A stretch of 64,000 nt of DNA from Novosphingobium sp. SG707 (GCF_012275515.1 NZ_JAAZQL010000008.1:124001-188000), one strand, 5' to 3'; numbered from the stretch's first letter, positions 20,219 to 30,862 are shown. Made by a program: numbers and translations. The notes: generated from the letters alone by a model not told the origin.

Positions 20219-20284
20219 TAGGCAGTGCTGCCTACATTTTGGGCATGGGTGCCCAAGGGGCTCTTTCGCGCCGGAAAGAGCCCC
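20219..20284 (-). other. Three consecutive hairpins in the argC-glnB gap
   Basis: The 340-bp gap 19954-20293 holds three adjacent inverted repeats: 20220-20233 (AGGCAGTGCTGCCT), 20239-20256 (TTGGGCA/TGCCCAA) and 20257-20284 (GGGGCTCTTTC/GAAAGAGCCCC, perfect 11-bp stem). The last one, 9 bases after the argC stop, is likely the argC terminator though its T-run is absent. The remaining 260 bp before glnB should hold the glnB promoter; I could not assign it. Confidence 0.5.
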
Positions 20285-20293
20285 CAAAAGAGA

Positions 20294-21220
20294 TCAGAGT
20301 GCGAGGCCCGCCGTCTCGGGCAGACCCGCCATCAGGTTGAGGCTTTGCACTGCAGCGCCGCTGGCGCCCTTGCCCAGATTGTCGAGCACGGCGACGAGGC
20401 GCGCCTGCGTACCATCGGCGCTGCCGAACACATGCAGCGTGAGCGCATCGGAAGGCGCCATCGAGGCGCGCAGCAGCATTTCGGCAGGCGTTCCCGCCTC
20501 GGCCACGCGCACGATCGAGCCACCGGCATAAAAGGCCGCCAGCCCTTCGCGCAGCGCATCGACCGAGGCCGCGCCCGGAATTGCGGCCAGAGGCAGCGGC
20601 ACTTCGACCCACATGCCGCGATGGGCCGGGATCACGCTGGGGGCAAAGACCGGGGCATGGGCAAGCCCGGCATAGCGCGTCATTTCGGGTACATGCTTAT
20701 GCCCCAGCCCCAGTGCATAGGCGCGAAAGGCAATGTCGCGATCTTCTTCAAACCGTTCGATCAACGCCTTGCCGCCGCCCGAATAGCCCGACACGGCATT
20801 GGCGGTATAGGGCCAATCCGCGGGCAGCAGGCCGCCACGCACTAGCGGTGCGAGCAGCGCGATAAAGCCCGTGGAATAGCAGCCCGGATTGGACACGCGG
20901 TCAGAATTCGCCACGGCATCGCGCCCGGAAATCTCAGGAAAGCCATAGACCCAGCCCGGCGTCACGCGATGGGCGGTGCTGGCGTCGATGATACGCACTT
21001 TGGCCCCCTGCGCCATCTCGACCGCCTCGCGCGCGGCGTCATCATGCAGGCACAGGATCGCGAAATCGGCGGCATGCAGCGCTTCCTTGCGCGCGGCGCT
21101 GTCCTTGCGGCGCGTGTCATCCAGGATAATCAGGTCGAATTCCGACCGCCCGCCCAGCCGGTCGGCGATCTCCAGGCCCGTGGTGCCTGCGGCACCATCG
21201 ATGAACACGCTCAGGCTCAT
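20294..21220 (-). CDS. argC: N-acetyl-gamma-glutamyl-phosphate reductase (type 2)
   Basis: NADPH-dependent reductase, third step of arginine synthesis. The ATG at 21220 gives 308 residues, typical of the shorter AGPR type 2. The Rossmann start is VFIDGAAGTTGLEIADRL; the catalytic Cys lies in RVSNPGCYSTGFIALL; YGFPEISGRD and SGYSGGGKALI are family blocks. The start codon overlaps the stop of the SH3-domain gene by ATGA, so it sits last in a run of coupled minus-strand genes. Confidence 0.95.
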   Translation of the reverse strand: MSLSVFIDGAAGTTGLEIADRLGGRSEFDLIILDDTRRKDSAARKEALHAADFAILCLHDDAAREAVEMAQGAKVRIIDASTAHRVTPGWVYGFPEISGRDAVANSDRVSNPGCYSTGFIALLAPLVRGGLLPADWPYTANAVSGYSGGGKALIERFEEDRDIAFRAYALGLGHKHVPEMTRYAGLAHAPVFAPSVIPAHRGMWVEVPLPLAAIPGAASVDALREGLAAFYAGGSIVRVAEAGTPAEMLLRASMAPSDALTLHVFGSADGTQARLVAVLDNLGKGASGAAVQSLNLMAGLPETAGLAL

Positions 21221-21549
21221 GCCAGTTTCTCCAGTTGATCGGCGGCAATATAGCCGACCATGCCGCCGGGAATCTCGCCCCACGCATGGCCGCCCGCCAG
21301 ATCGAGCACATCAAATTGCGCGCCCGCATTCAGGCTGGCGATGGCCTCGCCCCCCGGAGCGCGCAAAACCTCGGTTTCGCCCATGGCGCGATGCGGCATG
21401 GGCACCACATAATGCGGCACAAACACCTGTCCCGCCAAGCGAATATGCGCAACATCGCCGCGCACGGGGACGCGGGCCGGATCGGGTTTGCCCACAGGGC
21501 CGCTCAACGCGAAGGATGCGCCCAAAGCCGGAACCTGATTTTCAAACAT
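21217..21549 (-). CDS. SH3-domain-only protein resembling the N-terminus of NlpC/P60 hydrolases
   Basis: A 110-residue protein with no signal peptide. Residues about 30-60 (VRGDVAHIRLAGQVFVPHYVVPMP) and the bacterial SH3 part (about 62-108: VLRAPGGEAIASLNAGAQFDVLDL...AWGEIPGGMVGYIAADQL) look like the targeting half of alphaproteobacterial NlpC/P60 endopeptidases, which often sit beside an M17 aminopeptidase gene as here. The catalytic Cys-His domain is absent: the frame stops and argC begins in the overlapping ATGA. Whether it is a stand-alone wall-binding protein or a decayed hydrolase cannot be told. Confidence 0.7.
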   Translation of the reverse strand: MFENQVPALGASFALSGPVGKPDPARVPVRGDVAHIRLAGQVFVPHYVVPMPHRAMGETEVLRAPGGEAIASLNAGAQFDVLDLAGGHAWGEIPGGMVGYIAADQLEKLA

Positions 21550-21588
21550 AGATAAACTCGCCTGCCCCCGACACGGAAAGGCGGGCGC

Positions 21589-22038
21589 TTAGCCGGAAGG
21601 GGGGGATTCTGCAAGTTTTGCGCTCATTCCCTGGCCGTCAAGCCGAACCAGCACCAATAGGCAGGCCAGATTGACTACGGCGGAAGCCAGCCACAGATAA
21701 TAGCCTGCCCGATAGCTGGCGATCTTTTCGATAATTCCTCCTTCGTTCATCACCGCATCGGGATCAACCAAAGGGATCAGGCAGAAAATGAGAGCGGCGC
21801 CGGCGGCTCCAGCAGCGGAACGGTATTTCCATTGCAATCCCATCACCCATGAAATCAACAGCATGGGGTTTGCCCACCAGCCGATATTGGCGGGCGCCGC
21901 AAAGGGGGCCATCCAGCCGAAAAGCAGGATGCCATAGGCAGGCCATCGCGAACAATCAAAGTTGCCTGTGCAGACGGCCCGCATCGGCAGGCAGGCGAAA
22001 AAGAGCAGCGGGCTGAGCAGGAGAAGCAAGCGCTTCAC
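21589..22038 (-). CDS. Small membrane protein of unknown function
   Basis: A 149-residue hydrophobic protein. I chose the GTG at 22038, which overlaps the aminopeptidase stop (GTGA) and gives MKRLLLLLSPLLFFACLPM, a signal-anchor-like first segment. Three or four further hydrophobic stretches follow (YGILLFGWMAPFAAPANIGWW, AAGAALIFCLIPLV, YYLWLASAVVNLACLLVLV). Two Cys (CTGNFDCSRWPA) may be paired outside the membrane. I do not recognise the family; residues and codon use look coding, and the tight overlap with the upstream gene supports it. Confidence 0.65.
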   Translation of the reverse strand: MKRLLLLLSPLLFFACLPMRAVCTGNFDCSRWPAYGILLFGWMAPFAAPANIGWWANPMLLISWVMGLQWKYRSAAGAAGAALIFCLIPLVDPDAVMNEGGIIEKIASYRAGYYLWLASAVVNLACLLVLVRLDGQGMSAKLAESPPSG

Positions 22039-23453
22039 CCAAACCGCGCCTTCACCATTGCCCATGCCGCGCGCAGGCCCAGTGCATCGCCGCCCTTGGG
22101 GCGTCCGGGCTTGGCGGTGGGGCGCCATGCGAAAGTGTCGAAATGGGCCCAGTCGATGCCTTCACCCACGAAACGGTCGAGGAACAGCGCGGCGACGCTG
22201 GCCCCGGCAAAGCCGCCTGCCGGGGCGTTGTTCATATCGGCAATGTCGGATTTCAGCCATTCGCGATAGCCGTCATACAAAGGCAGCCGCCAGACCGGAT
22301 CGTCGCAGGCCAGTCCGGCATCGAGCAGAGCCTGCGCCGTACCGTCGGTCCTCGCAAACATCGCGGGCAGGTCCGGCCCCAGCGCCACCCGCGCCGCCCC
22401 CGTCAGCGTGGCGAAATCGAGGATCAGGTCCGGCTTGCCCTCGCTGGCCCGCGTCAGCGCGTCGCCAAGGATCAGGCGCCCTTCGGCATCGGTATTGCCG
22501 ATTTCGACCGAGATCCCTGCCCGGCTGCGCAGCACATCGCCGGGGCGGAAAGACCCGCCCGACACCGCATTCTCCACCGCCGGGATCAGCAGGTGCAGCC
22601 GCACCTTCAACCCGGCCTCCATCACCAGCCGCGCCAGCGCGAGGGCATGGGCCGCCCCGCCCATATCCTTCTTCATAATCAGCATGGCCGAGGACGGCTT
22701 GATATCCAGTCCGCCCGAATCGAAACACACGCCCTTGCCGACAATGGCGAGGCGAGGGGCCTTTTCATCGCCCCATTCGATCTCGATCATGCGCGGCGCG
22801 TGGGATCGCGCGGCGGCGCGGCCCACCATATGGACCATCGGAAAATCATGCTCCAGCGCCTCGCCGCGCGTGACGCGGAGCGTGGCGCGATGGGCCTTGG
22901 CCAGCAATTCGGCCTCATGCTCCAGTTCGGCCGGGCCCAGATGTTCGGCGGGCGTGTTGACCAGATCGCGCACCAGCGCCACCGCCCCGGCCTCGGCCAG
23001 AGCGGGCGCGATGGCCTTGACCTCGCCGGTCAGCAGGACGCGCGGCGCTTCGCCATTGCCATCCTGACGATAGCGATCATAGCGATATTGCCCCAGCGCC
23101 CAGCCGATGAAGGCTGCCCCGGCGCTGCACGGACCGGCAGGCACAAGGCGATAGAAACCGCCCGGCAGAACATCGCCCAATTTACCAAGGCACCAACTGC
23201 CCAGCACATCGAGGCGCGCCACGCCCGCCGCCACGGCAAAGCCGTCGCCATCGGGGATGACCGCATGGCTGCCCGCCTCGCCCTTGAACTTCTGCCCGGC
23301 CAGAGCGGCGCGCTGCGCCGGCGTTCGGCCTTTGAGCCATTCCTCATAGGAAGCCTTGTCCACCAGATGGATCGGCGTTGCGGCCTGCCGGCGGTCGGGC
23401 TGGACCAGATCCGGCAGGGAAGGGTCGGCGGCGGTGCTGTGGGTCTTGGACAT
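22035..23453 (-). CDS. Leucyl aminopeptidase family protein (M17)
   Basis: Cytosolic dinuclear-metal M17 aminopeptidase, 472 residues. The catalytic domain (about 160-470) contains VGKGVCFDSGGLDIKPSSAM, where the Lys and Asp bind metal, KKDMGGAAHALALARLVM, and the signature NTDAEGRLILGDAL with metal-binding Asp and Glu and the catalytic Arg. The N-terminal domain is divergent from PepA, as in the smaller alphaproteobacterial group. Likely recycles peptides from protein turnover. It heads a minus-strand run with coupled stops and starts toward argC. Confidence 0.92.
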   Translation of the reverse strand: MSKTHSTAADPSLPDLVQPDRRQAATPIHLVDKASYEEWLKGRTPAQRAALAGQKFKGEAGSHAVIPDGDGFAVAAGVARLDVLGSWCLGKLGDVLPGGFYRLVPAGPCSAGAAFIGWALGQYRYDRYRQDGNGEAPRVLLTGEVKAIAPALAEAGAVALVRDLVNTPAEHLGPAELEHEAELLAKAHRATLRVTRGEALEHDFPMVHMVGRAAARSHAPRMIEIEWGDEKAPRLAIVGKGVCFDSGGLDIKPSSAMLIMKKDMGGAAHALALARLVMEAGLKVRLHLLIPAVENAVSGGSFRPGDVLRSRAGISVEIGNTDAEGRLILGDALTRASEGKPDLILDFATLTGAARVALGPDLPAMFARTDGTAQALLDAGLACDDPVWRLPLYDGYREWLKSDIADMNNAPAGGFAGASVAALFLDRFVGEGIDWAHFDTFAWRPTAKPGRPKGGDALGLRAAWAMVKARFG

Positions 23454-23563
23454 GGCCCCTTATGGACCCAGGCGGGGGGGCGCTTCAATCCAGATAATCA
23501 TCCAGCTTGCATGGGGGCGGGGGCGCTCTATCCTTGGGCGCGAATGGTATGGAGTTGGCAGGC

Positions 23564-24391
23564 ATGATGAAGGCTCGGGCGATTGTGACGGCAGGACCGG
23601 TCCTGTCTCTTGCCCTTTTCTCTGCGGCCTGCGGCGGGGCGGGCGATGCGCCCTCGCAAGGCGCCAGCGCCGCCTCGGGCGCGGTGCCCACCCATGCCGC
23701 CGCGTCCAGCCCGACCCCGGGCGAGGCGCGCAAGGTCAAGATCGCCAATGACTTCTTTGAATTCGACTACAGCTATCCGGCCGCCGCCGCTGGCATACCG
23801 GGCCTGAAAAGCTGGCTGGAGGCCGATATGGGCAAGCAGCAGTCGAGGCTGGCCAAGGAGGCGCGCGCGGCGGCCAAGGAGGCCAAGACCGACAATTTCC
23901 CCTTTCGCCCATGGGCCAATGGCGTGGAATGGAAAGTGGTGACCGATCTGCCCGGCTGGCTCAGCCTGTCGGCGGCGGTCTATGAGGATTCGGGCGGCGC
24001 GCATCCCAACCATGGCTATACCGCGCTGTTGTGGGACAAGGACGCGGGGCAGCAGCGCAAGGCCGAGGACCTGTTCACCAGCAAGGCGGCGCTGTCGGCG
24101 GCAATCCGCGAACCGTTTTGCGCCTTGCTGGATAAGGAGCGGGCCAAGCGGCGCGGCGAACCGGTGGTGCGGTCAAGCGAATGGCCCAATGATTGCATCG
24201 ACCCGGCCGCCTCCACCGTCATTCTGGGCAGCAGCGATCACGCCCATTTCAACCGCATCGGCATTCTGGTCGGGCCCTATGAGGCCGGGCCCTATGCCGA
24301 GGGGGATTATGAGATCACGCTGCCGGTGGATGCGCGGGTGATGGCGGCGGTGCGCCCGGAATATCGCGCGGCCTTTGCGGCGGGCAAATGA
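23564..24391 (+). CDS. Exported lipoprotein-like DUF3298/DUF4163 protein
   Basis: A 275-residue envelope protein. The ATG at 23564 has GGAG 9 bases upstream and starts a signal peptide ending at FSAAC (Cys23), a lipobox-like site with a weak -3 residue, followed by a Ser/Ala/Pro linker. The body resembles DUF4163 plus DUF3298: FFEFDYSYPAAAAGIPGLKSWLEADM, then YEDSGGAHPNHGYTALLWDKDAG and the C-terminal FNRIGILVGPYEAGPYAEGDYEITLP, the hallmark of the DUF3298 C-terminus. These domains occur in RsiV-type lysozyme sensors and PdaC-like proteins. Function here is unknown. Confidence 0.8.
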   Translation: MMKARAIVTAGPVLSLALFSAACGGAGDAPSQGASAASGAVPTHAAASSPTPGEARKVKIANDFFEFDYSYPAAAAGIPGLKSWLEADMGKQQSRLAKEARAAAKEAKTDNFPFRPWANGVEWKVVTDLPGWLSLSAAVYEDSGGAHPNHGYTALLWDKDAGQQRKAEDLFTSKAALSAAIREPFCALLDKERAKRRGEPVVRSSEWPNDCIDPAASTVILGSSDHAHFNRIGILVGPYEAGPYAEGDYEITLPVDARVMAAVRPEYRAAFAAGK

Positions 24392-24457
24392 GGCCCCGCC
24401 CCCAATAAGCACATCCCCAATAAGCACACCTCTGTCATTTTTCGCGCGCTTTGCTAT

Positions 24458-25291
24458 ATGGAGGCCATGACACAATATCAGATCGTCGCCGATGGCGACA
24501 CCGTGCTGCGCGACGGCACGATCAAGCTGCATGGTCCCGCCGCGTTTGAAGGGATGCGCCGCGCCGGTCGTCTGGCCGCCGAGATCCTTGATGCGCTGAC
24601 CGAGGTGGTCAAGCCGGGCGTCACAACGGGCGAAATCGACGACATCGTGCGCCAGATGACGCTGGATGGCGGGGCTGTTCCGGCAACACTGGGCTATCGC
24701 GGCTTTGCGCATAGCTGCTGCACTTCGATCAACCATGTGATCTGCCATGGCATTCCGGGCGACAAGGTGTTGAAGGACGGCGACATCGTCAACATCGACG
24801 TGACCCCGCTGCTCGATGGCTGGCATGGCGATTCCAGCCGGATGTATTTGGTGGGCGATGTGCCGTTGAAGGCGCGGCGGTTGGTTGATGTGACCTATGA
24901 ATGCCTGATGATTGGCGTCGAGATGGCGCGTCCGGGCGTACGCCTTGGCGATATAGGCCATGCGATCCAGCGCCATGCCGAAGGGCACCGCTATGGCGTG
25001 GTGCGCGATTTCTGCGGCCATGGCGTGGGCCGCCTGTTCCATGATTCGCCCGAGGTGGTGCATGTCGGCACGCCGGGCACCGGGCCGGAGCTGAAGCCGG
25101 GCATGTTCTTCACCATCGAGCCGATGATCAATCTGGGCAAGCCGGGGGTCAAGATGCTCGACGACGGCTGGACGGCGGTGACGCGCGACCGCTCGCTCTC
25201 GGCGCAGTTCGAACATTCGATCGGCATCACCGAGGATGGCTGCGAGATCTTCACCCTCAGCCCCAAGGGCTTGCACAAGCCGCCCTATTGA
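24458..25291 (+). CDS. map: Methionine aminopeptidase, type I
   Basis: Removes the initiator Met co-translationally. The 277-residue protein has the pita-bread fold ligands: NIDVTPLLDGWHGDSSRMY (two metal Asp), CGHGVGRLFHDSPEV (His), FTIEPMINLG (Glu) and FEHSIGITEDG with the last Glu. No N-terminal zinc finger or long extension, so type Ia. Two close starts, 24458 and 24467, are possible; neither has a well-spaced ribosome site, so the first is kept. The gene ends just before a strong bidirectional terminator. Confidence 0.96.
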   Translation: MEAMTQYQIVADGDTVLRDGTIKLHGPAAFEGMRRAGRLAAEILDALTEVVKPGVTTGEIDDIVRQMTLDGGAVPATLGYRGFAHSCCTSINHVICHGIPGDKVLKDGDIVNIDVTPLLDGWHGDSSRMYLVGDVPLKARRLVDVTYECLMIGVEMARPGVRLGDIGHAIQRHAEGHRYGVVRDFCGHGVGRLFHDSPEVVHVGTPGTGPELKPGMFFTIEPMINLGKPGVKMLDDGWTAVTRDRSLSAQFEHSIGITEDGCEIFTLSPKGLHKPPY

Positions 25292-25310
25292 GCGGTTTGC
25301 AGCGGACGAT

Positions 25311-25350
25311 AAAAAGGGGGCGGTGCCTTGGATGGCGCCGCCCCTTTTTT
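25311..25350. terminator. Bidirectional terminator between map and TauE/SafE gene
   Basis: AAAAAGGGGGCGGTGCC pairs with GGCGCCGCCCCTTTTTT around a short loop. A-run and T-run on both sides let it work for both convergent genes. Confidence 0.88.
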
Positions 25351-25360
25351 ATGCCCGGGA

Positions 25361-26137
25361 TCAGGTCAGCGCCTTGTAGATCGCAAAGGAACTGGTGGCC
25401 ATCAGCACGATGCTGACCATAATGAGCAGATGCTTGGGCGCGATGCGCTTGGCAAACCATGCGCCAAAGGGCGCGGCCAACAGCCCGCCCACCAGCAAGC
25501 CGCCGGTGACGGTGGTGAAGGCCGAAAAGCCCGAATTATAGATGAAAGTGGCCGAAACCGCGAAGGTCAGCACGAATTCGGCGGTGTTGACCGTGCCCAC
25601 GGTCTTGCGCGGATCGGTGCCTTGCAGCAGCAGGTTGGAGGTGACCACCGGCCCCCAGCCGCCCCCGCCCGACGCATCGAGAAAGCCGCCGATCAGCCCC
25701 AGCGGCATCGTGATGCGCGCCTCGTCATGCAGCTTTTCCGAAGGGTAGTGGAACGCCTTGTAGAACAGGTAAAGCCCGATCAGCGCCAGATAGGCCATCA
25801 CAAAGGGCCGCGCCACCGAAGCATCAATATGCGAAAGCACCGTGGCCCCCGCCACACCGCCGATCACCCCCGGCACGGCAAGCCGCCCGAACAGTTTCCA
25901 GTCCACATTGCGATGCAGGATATGGCTGAGCCCCGAGGCGCCCGTGGTGAAGAATTCGACCAGATGCACCCCCGCGCTGGCCCGCGCGGGCGGCACGCCC
26001 ATCGCGCTGACGAGCAGCGTGGAGGAGATCACGCCAAAGGCCATGCCCAGCGCGCCATCCACCAATTGCGCGGCAAAACCGATGCCGATGTAGGGCAGAA
26101 GCGCTTCAAGGCTGAAAGAGGCGAGGCTGAGGGACAC
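25361..26137 (-). CDS. TauE/SafE family anion permease
   Basis: A 258-residue membrane protein of the sulfite exporter TauE/SafE family (UPF0721). It has about seven or eight hydrophobic helices and the internal-repeat pattern seen in the family: GFAAQLVDGALGMAFGVISSTLL near the start and GLIGGFLDASGGGGWGPVVTSNLL in the middle, both with the conserved G-x-x-D-x-x-x-G element. Family members export or import sulfite, sulfoacetate or other organosulfur anions; nothing nearby identifies the substrate. Convergent with map. Confidence 0.88.
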   Translation of the reverse strand: MSLSLASFSLEALLPYIGIGFAAQLVDGALGMAFGVISSTLLVSAMGVPPARASAGVHLVEFFTTGASGLSHILHRNVDWKLFGRLAVPGVIGGVAGATVLSHIDASVARPFVMAYLALIGLYLFYKAFHYPSEKLHDEARITMPLGLIGGFLDASGGGGWGPVVTSNLLLQGTDPRKTVGTVNTAEFVLTFAVSATFIYNSGFSAFTTVTGGLLVGGLLAAPFGAWFAKRIAPKHLLIMVSIVLMATSSFAIYKALT

Positions 26138-26258
26138 GAAAGGCTCTCTTCTGTCTGAAAGGCGCCCGGTTTGGCGCTGCGCCGCATGGAAAACAGATTA
26201 GCGCATGTCTTGCAGCAAAGAAATTCTATCAAAGTGGTGGAGATTATGATTTTCATGC

Positions 26259-26292
26259 AAAACCCCTCTTCCGGCTGTGCCGAAAGAGGGGT
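26259..26292 (-). terminator. Terminator of katG
   Basis: Minus-strand stem ACCCCTCTTTCGG / CCGGAAGAGGGGT followed by TTTTG, about 50 bases after the katG stop. The remaining part of the gap (26138-26258) should contain the promoter of the permease gene; no clear site assigned. Confidence 0.82.
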
Positions 26293-26341
26293 CGCGGGGC
26301 CGGCCGTGAGGGGATGGAGCCAACCCGTGGATAAAAATCTA

Positions 26342-28603
<2,262 letters not shown>

Positions 28604-28723
28604 TTACAGTGATCGAATTTGGCGATTATGGTGCGCAAGGCCGCTTGCCTGATCCGCGCGGGGGCCCTAAGGGCGCGCATCAGATTTTGCGCAGGCCGCG
28701 CCATGATGCAGGAGGAATTGCCG

Positions 28724-29728
28724 ATGCCCACCAAGACCGAAACCCTGATGGCGCGCGGCAAGGCATTTCTGGGCAGTGAATATGCGATCCTGTGCGGCGC
28801 GATGAGCTGGGTTTCGGAACGCAATCTGGTCTCGGCGATCAGCAATGCGGGCGGGTTCGGCGTGATTGCCTGCGGGGCGATGACGCCTGAACTGCTGGAT
28901 GCGGAAATCGAGGCCACCAAGGCGCTGACCTCCAAGCCCTTTGGCGTCAATCTGATCACCATGCACCCCAAGCTGTTCGAACTGATCGAGGTTTGCGCGC
29001 GCCATGGCGTGACCCATGTCGTGCTGGCCGGGGGGATTCCGCCCAAGGGCAGCGTCGAGGCGATCAAGGCTTTCGGCGCCAAGGTGCTGGTCTTTGCCCC
29101 GACGCTGGCGCTGGCCAAGAAGCTTCTTCGCTCTGGCGCGGATGCCTTGGTGATCGAAGGGTCTGAGGCAGGTGGTCATATCGGGCCCGTATCAACGTCT
29201 GTGCTGGCCCAGGAGTTCCTGCCCGCACTGGCCGAAGATTATCTTGTTTTTGTCGCGGGCGGAATTGGGCGCGGCGAGGCTATTGCCTCCTATCTGGAAA
29301 TGGGCGCGGCGGGCGTGCAATTGGGCACCCGCTTTGCGGCGGCGAGCGAGTCCATCGCCCATCCCGATTTCAAAAAGGCCTTCTTCCGCGCCGCCGCGCG
29401 TGAGGCTGTTGCCAGCGTGCAGGTCGATCCGCGCCTGCCGGTGATCCCGGTGCGTGCGCTGAAGAACAAGGGCACCGAGGAATTCACCGCCAAGCAGCGC
29501 GAAGTGGCCGCCAAGCTGGATGCGGGCGAGGTGGACATGCATGACGCGCAATTGCTGATCGAGCGCTACTGGGCGGGCGCGCTGCGCCGCGCGGTGATCG
29601 AGGGCGACGTGGAAAACGGCTCGCTGATGGCGGGGCAGTCGGTCGGCATGGTCACCAAGGAAGAGCCGGTGGCCGATATCATGGCCTCGCTGATCGCGGA
29701 ATGCGAAGCGGCGCTCAATAAGCGCTGA
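28724..29728 (+). CDS. NAD(P)H-dependent flavin oxidoreductase (nitronate monooxygenase family)
   Basis: A 334-residue FMN TIM-barrel enzyme of the 2-nitropropane dioxygenase/YrpB family. Start chosen at 28724 because GGAGGAA lies 7 bases upstream. Motifs are ILCGAMSWVSERNLVSAISNAGGFGVIACG at the N-terminus, MTPELLDAEI, GSEAGGHIGPVST for FMN phosphate and substrate, and FVAGGIGRGEAIASYLEMGAAGVQLGTRF. The fatty-acid-synthesis relative FabK and true nitronate monooxygenases share these; substrate is open. It overlaps the next small gene by TGATG. Confidence 0.88.
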   Translation: MPTKTETLMARGKAFLGSEYAILCGAMSWVSERNLVSAISNAGGFGVIACGAMTPELLDAEIEATKALTSKPFGVNLITMHPKLFELIEVCARHGVTHVVLAGGIPPKGSVEAIKAFGAKVLVFAPTLALAKKLLRSGADALVIEGSEAGGHIGPVSTSVLAQEFLPALAEDYLVFVAGGIGRGEAIASYLEMGAAGVQLGTRFAAASESIAHPDFKKAFFRAAAREAVASVQVDPRLPVIPVRALKNKGTEEFTAKQREVAAKLDAGEVDMHDAQLLIERYWAGALRRAVIEGDVENGSLMAGQSVGMVTKEEPVADIMASLIAECEAALNKR

Positions 29729-30063
29729 TGGCACGCGCCGATCGTCTGGAGCGGCTGGAGGCCCAGCGCGAGGAGGCAGAGGCCGAGTATCGCGCGGCGC
29801 TGATCGCGGCGCTTCGGGTTACGGCGGCGGGTCAATGGGGCCTGTTCGATCATCAGCAGGACCGCCATGCGCGGGCGAAAGCCGCGCCGATGCTGGCCGA
29901 GCTGAACGATCTGGCCGAAACCATTGACGGTATGCGCGAAAAACTCGGCATGGAGGCGTTTGCGCTCCATGCCGAGTTTCTGGCCGCGCGCGGGCCGGTG
30001 CGGTCCGACGCGGTCGGAGAGCCCAAAAAGGCCGCCGCATGGTTGCAGCGGCTGGGCGCCTAA
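29728..30063 (+). CDS. Small helical protein of unknown function
   Basis: A 111-residue, charged, mostly helical protein. Residues 1-30 (ADRLERLEAQREEAEAEYRAAL) look like a short coiled coil, and KAAPMLAELNDLAETIDGMREKL forms a second helix. Its ATG overlaps the stop of the flavin enzyme (TGATG), so it is translated with it. I do not recognise the family. Its last 4 bases overlap the end of the convergent gene on the other strand. Confidence 0.72.
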   Translation: MARADRLERLEAQREEAEAEYRAALIAALRVTAAGQWGLFDHQQDRHARAKAAPMLAELNDLAETIDGMREKLGMEAFALHAEFLAARGPVRSDAVGEPKKAAAWLQRLGA

Positions 30064-30443
30064 CCCCAGCGGTTGATTTCCGGCTCCCTGCCCAGCGACC
30101 AGCGGAACAGGTGGTCGCGGGTGGAAATCGACGGCGGCAGGCGCCGGTCATCCTGACGGCGCATGCCCTGCAGGCGCAGGGCGAGCGACAGGGCGACATA
30201 ATCGCTGTGCCGGGTCAGGCCCTCCATGCGGCTGACGGCGGCGATCCGGCGCGGGTCGATGCGCCCCTGCGCCAGATCATGGCGCGACGGATTGTGCGAG
30301 GCAGCAGCAAAGGCGGCGCTTTCGGGAATGCGGCTGTCATAGATCAGCAGGGCAGGGGCGGAGGCGGCCAGCGCCGGTCGCGCCGCGATCAATCCGGCCG
30401 CGCCCGCGCCCTGCAACAGACGGCGGCGGGAGAGGCGCAGCAT
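30060..30443 (-). CDS. Small Tat-exported protein coupled to the phenol-oxidising flavocytochrome genes
   Basis: A 127-residue protein with a clear twin-arginine signal (LSRRRLLQGAGAAGLIAARPALA), mature from about residue 28. The mature part includes APALLIYDSRIPESAAFAAAS and RHDLAQGRIDPRRIAAVSR, then SDYVALSLALRLQGMRRQDD. I recognise no family. The start lies on the cytochrome c stop, so the three genes flavoprotein, cytochrome and this protein are one coupled operon; it may help assemble or anchor the periplasmic complex (inference). The frame extends upstream in the cytochrome gene, but the RR signal marks this ATG. Confidence 0.7.
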   Translation of the reverse strand: MLRLSRRRLLQGAGAAGLIAARPALAASAPALLIYDSRIPESAAFAAASHNPSRHDLAQGRIDPRRIAAVSRMEGLTRHSDYVALSLALRLQGMRRQDDRRLPPSISTRDHLFRWSLGREPEINRWG

Positions 30444-30862
30444 CACTTCTTCCCTCCCTTTGGCCCCGGCTTTTGCGCCAGATAGGCCGCCACCGCGTTC
30501 AATTCCGCATCGGTGAGGTCCACGCGGGTCTGGGCGGGCATCGCCCCCTTGCCGCCGCGCACCACCGCCTTGACGTAATCGGCGGTCAGATCCCGCCGAT
30601 TGGCCAGCAGGCCATCGGAGGGCGGGCGTTTCATCATCATCATCTGCTTGGTCAGCAGATTGCTGCCCATGCCGCCCGCCAGATGGCAATAGCCGCAGGA
30701 ATGCTCAAACACCGCCTTGGGGTCGCGTCCCGGTTGCAGGCGGTCGCCCGCAGGTTGGGCCGCGCGCATCTGATAGGGCGGCAATTCGGGGACGCCGCCC
30801 GGCGCGGCCGCCATGGCCGGGATCGGAGCGAGCAGCGCGAGGGCGATCAGGAACCGGCTCAT
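30443..30862 (-). CDS. Periplasmic class I cytochrome c, partner of the VAO/PCMH flavoprotein
   Basis: A 139-residue monohaem cytochrome c. It has a Sec signal (FLIALALLAPIPAMAAA), one haem site SCGYCHLAGG at about residues 55-59, and a late Met-containing loop KGAMPAQTRVDLTDAELNAVAAYL providing the sixth ligand. Such small cytochromes are the electron-accepting subunit of p-cresol methylhydroxylase and related flavocytochromes. The start overlaps the flavoprotein stop by 4 bases, which supports a flavocytochrome complex. The exported location of the cytochrome implies that the flavoprotein is carried out with it or acts at the membrane, since the flavoprotein has no signal of its own. Confidence 0.85.
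   Translation of the reverse strand: MSRFLIALALLAPIPAMAAAPGGVPELPPYQMRAAQPAGDRLQPGRDPKAVFEHSCGYCHLAGGMGSNLLTKQMMMMKRPPSDGLLANRRDLTADYVKAVVRGGKGAMPAQTRVDLTDAELNAVAAYLAQKPGPKGGKK

Noticed and set aside
24402-24430. Short direct repeat CCCAATAAGCACA before map
   Set aside because: Two copies in 30 bp only; too short and isolated to interpret.
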